NCBI GenBank assembly: GCA_013397695.1
Contig: VYZI01000053.1
Span: forward strand, 1,232,398-1,296,397
DNA: 64,000 bases
Direction: 5' to 3'
Source of the DNA: Centropus unirufus
Taxonomy: Eukaryota; Chordata; Aves; Cuculiformes; Centropidae
In this document: piece after piece, positions 60,604 through 64,000 of the stretch
Position numbering within the stretch: the stretch's first letter is position 1
How the letters are laid out: each line of letters starts with the position of its first letter
Position numbers and translations under genes: made by a program
Notes under the pieces: model-generated
Databases searched by the model: none
What the model was told of the DNA's origin: nothing
Seen by the model: only the letters and a program-made list of their open reading frames with translations

Positions 60604-63600
60604 GTGTAGGAAAAACAATACACACCTACAAACAAACATCCAGGCACACCATGCCCCAACTTCTGGACAGGAACATTTTATGGTAGCTCTAACCTTTCAT
60701 GCCAGAGTATATCCAACAATCCCCTGTTTATATACTGCCCTGGCTGGAAGGACATGGTTGATGTTTAACCTCGAAATTTTGCATATATCAGCCAGTGAAG
60801 AGGCATCTCATTGAATTTAAGAGTGAAGAGAAAGCAGACATCTCTTAACAGACCTTATAATATTTGAATAGATACACCCTCTCCACATTCTTCAGCAAGA
60901 AGATAACCCTGGCTCAGACTGGTTTTCAGCTGAGTTTGGTTCTCCTTAATTCAGGCTCTCCTTAACTCCTGCTGTGGGTCTGAGGCAAGAATTAGTTTGG
61001 TTTATTGGGAGCAGAAGGCTTGGCTGGAGTTCCCAAGGGCAGCCTTCAGACATCCCCATTCCATATAATTATTTCACCTTTTTTTTGCCTCTCAGATGTA
61101 TTTGAGAGACAACACAGCCCATTTAACCACACCAGAGGCAGTTAACAACAGTGTAAGCTTTCTCATTATTAGTGGCTCTCCAGATAAGAGCTCCCAGTGA
61201 TGAAAGTTTATGGTTGATAAAGCAAAGTATAAGCAGTGCCTATGAATAGTAGGAACTCAAACGATCAATGGATTACATTTATGTACGTACATCACTGAGG
61301 TATGAATCAGTCATTCAAAGCATGAGCTGGAATAGAAACCTCTCTCTAGATGAGCTAGTGGGATCAACAGCAATCCTTCATGCTACAGCTCTTCACAGAT
61401 CTCGGCGAAAATAATCTAAAAGTTCATTTACAGTCTGGTAGTTTAAGAACACTGAGCGAACTCCTACTGAAACAAATTCTTGTAATTCAAAATGCACCAT
61501 GAGCATTCCAAAAGGTTATACACCCCCGGCCTCTCCCAAACCAGAGGAAACCATAGCCCAGGACACTTATTCAGCAGCCTTTACAATAAGTTATTGCAAA
61601 AACCTTCTGTTTTCTAACAGTTGGCAATTAAGGCCCCAGAATGAACACCTTGTTCAATCTCAAACTGGTCATTTATATGGACACAATATCTAGGAGAGGA
61701 AGAATAAAAACGAAGGCCCTGTTAAAATAGAGGAGACCCGCACTTAATTATAAACCACAACACGATTCAGCTGCTGCTTGAAGAAATTTGGTCTCTGTTT
61801 TCTAATTCTACAGCTTACAATTGGATAGTCACGTTTTTCCAGTCACCCTCTTAATTATATATCCTCTAGTTTTCCAAAAGGGATACCATTCCAAAAAGGC
61901 ATCACGCGTACCAAAACATTGTCTCACAACTTATATCATTTGTAACATCCATAGCACCAGTAAGGTTAAGACTTTTCTGCTTACCTTTTATATACGTATT
62001 TCCCAAGTGAAACAGGTTTCATTAAAACAAGTTGGAAAAAATCAGTCCATGGGATACAGGGTGCCACCCAGCACGAAAATAAGCAAATACAAAAGAATTC
62101 CTGGTACACAAACTGCACCAATCATTTGAATTCTGTAGACTCACACACATTCTATTCTACTTACAATGAACAGCCTGTACCAAGACCAAGCTGCACTAAA
62201 TCAATCAATACTCCAGCCTAGTGACATATACCTTAAAATGCAATATCTATTCCCTGACCACACAATAGAGTTGTCTTCTGCTGGTACAACAGTTGTCAGC
62301 CTGCGACCTCCAGGCAATCAACATACCTATAAGACCAGGTGAGAAGCAAGGCAATGCCTCCCTGCCCAAAGGAGTTGCTAGATCTGAAACATGGAAAGAT
62401 TTCTTTCTAGCTCATAATTGATTTTTGGTGCCCCTGATACTCTCTACACGTTGATTTTCTCACTCTGAGAGAGTCTTGAAAAGAGTTTTAGCCTTGCCTA
62501 GCTCACAAATATAAAACAGGTTCCCAAAAGCATACAAATATGTATGCTCAAAATAAGAAAAATTGACCCCAAAAAGCAAATAGATAAGCTGTATGTGTTA
62601 CCTGTATAGATGAGCTGCAACAGCAGCTTCTGAAGCTCAGAAAAACTATCCCAAGAGCTCCTCTTCAAAGACAAATCTCCAGCAGCCACCACCGCTCCAG
62701 AGCACATCCATCTTCCTGCTCCCAGCCACTTCTACCTCCAGGTGCTGCAAATGTCCTTTTGAAGGTTCCCTCACAGCTGCCTTCCCTTGTTGCTCATCAA
62801 GCACACACCTGCCCACCACTTTGCTTCCCTCTAGAGCCCTTGGCTGGCCCCTCCCTGAATGCACTCTGTAACTGCCCACGGTATCTACAGCACCTGTAAT
62901 GTGGTCGTTTTGATGGAACAAGCTTGGTTTTCCTGTCGGGGAACTGTGATGTTCCACAGTGTTCATAAAGGATTGAGTCAGGAGAAGAGATGCAGGTTTC
63001 TGTCCCAGAGCAAAAGGAGAATTCAGCCTTTTAGCTACCGGTTTAGCCAGAGGAATTGATGGAGACACAAGATCTGTTCTCAACAGAAGAAAACATCCTT
63101 TTTTAGCCCAAACAGCTGAGTAGTGATACCTCCAAAAGAGAGAGAACTACACAAGTTTTGCTACTGACGTTGCTAAAAGTAGGATCAAGACTATTTTTTT
63201 CCTTCAAAAAGTCACATTTTATTTCACCAACAAATCAAAACAGTGAACAGAAATTAACTAACAGCTCATTTTCTCTATAGCATCCCTATAAAAATATTTC
63301 TGGTGGTTTTACATCATTGTTTCCTCACTACCAGTTTTTAAAGATTTAAGAAAGATAATCGAACTCTTCATGAAGGGGTGGAAACCTGAGCTACAATCAT
63401 CTGCACAAGATGAAGGTCTTGATAAATCGATGGCACCAAACAAATACAGGCAGTTGTTTGCTCTCCACATCTGAAAGCTCAGTTTCTCGAGTTTGTCAGA
63501 TTCAATAAACACAATCCATTAGATGATGGAGAAAATGTATCCTGCTACATGGAAGTAGTATAAAAAATTCATTTGAGATGCTAGATTCCATCTCAAAAAT

Positions 63601-63640
63601 GTGGCCCTTTTCCAGGGGGAAGTAATAAAAATTAACACAA

Positions 63641-63653
63641 TTTTTTTTTTTTT
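63641..63653. repeat. T13 homopolymer
   Basis: A single run of 13 T, likely polymorphic in length. Confidence 0.9.
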
Positions 63654-63811
63654 GGCATAACAGATATTTCATCTGGGTATGTTGTTCTTCATATGTATCT
63701 AGATTTTTATTAACTCTAAAAAGTGAGACCTATGTCATTCTGTCTTCATCACTGCACAAACTGACATACCCGTAAGCACGCATAATTCAATAATTGTGCC
63801 AAGAGATTCTG

Positions 63812-63866
63812 AAAATAATAGCAAGTAAAATAATAAATATTTCATTTAATAAATAATAAATAGATG
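63812..63866. repeat. AATAA-rich low-complexity tract
   Basis: Repeated AATAATAAAT-type words with very few G or C. Confidence 0.75.
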
Positions 63867-64000
63867 GGTAGATGTGACTTCATACACAGTGAGCTTGAGA
63901 AAGACATGATGCATTGGCTGCATCCATTGGGAGTCCAGAGAGAAATTAGAAGTTCCAGGTATGAAAGGGATATTAATTCCTTCTTCCCTGGGTGAGTATG

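Larger units (their letters stand above)
60604..64000. other. Unique non-coding DNA
   Basis: No mobile element recognised. A 12-bp perfect palindrome ATGTACGTACAT lies at 61281-61292. A more GC-rich patch at 62640-63080 leaves a 145-codon minus-strand frame (62646-63083) with no recognisable domain. T13 lies at 63641-63653 and an AATAA-rich stretch at 63812-63866. Confidence 0.5.

Noticed and set aside
62646..63083. 145-codon minus-strand frame in a GC-richer patch
   Set aside because: No family resemblance and no splice or promoter signals. The higher GC lowers stop-codon frequency and explains the length.
1..64000. Bacterial, phage, CRISPR or biosynthetic gene content
   Set aside because: Vertebrate LINE copies, CpG depletion, lack of long coding frames and absence of direct-repeat arrays rule this out.

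Overview
This window looks like nuclear DNA from a bird. A crocodilian or turtle cannot be fully excluded. The evidence is eight truncated copies of the CR1 LINE family. They have the typical 3'-UTR text (a tract like GTTGGAAAAGACCT near one end, the 'TCCCTGG...GTGTTCAA' region, and in one copy a tail of ATTCTATG units) and the usual 5'-truncated lengths of about 100-780 bp. The background is AT-rich, CpG-poor, single-copy sequence with short A/T runs. I see no operons, bacterial-type genes, rRNA, functional tRNA, CRISPR array or satellite array. The species cannot be named from the sequence alone.

I recognise no known protein in either strand. The longest open frames (about 130-212 codons) are what AT-rich non-coding DNA gives by chance, or are antisense readings of CR1 copies. 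The window is therefore best read as intergenic DNA or the inside of one or more very large introns. The best coding candidate is an 81-bp, phase-symmetric segment at 5161-5241 (+), bounded by a CAG acceptor and a strong GTAAGTG donor. Its 27-residue peptide matches no family I can name.

Layout. 1-4567: unique DNA with a pyrimidine-rich stretch at 2990-3420 and a conserved-element-like block near 2480-2790. 4568-4800: CR1 (-). 4801-9894: unique DNA with the candidate exon. 9895-10319: CR1 (+). 10320-19778: unique DNA with two conserved-element-like blocks. 19779-22336: three CR1 fragments. 22337-48399: about 26 kb without recognisable mobile elements apart from microsatellites. 48400-56911: three CR1 copies, including the longest (56133-56911, -). 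56912-64000: unique DNA with the most regulatory-looking block of the window (about 58640-59250).

CR1 sequence makes up only about 4-5% of the window. Low repeat content, lack of genes and several blocks rich in homeodomain-, POU- and SOX-type motifs fit a gene desert or long intron holding distal enhancers of a developmental gene. That reading is inference. It was made by eye, without alignment to other genomes.
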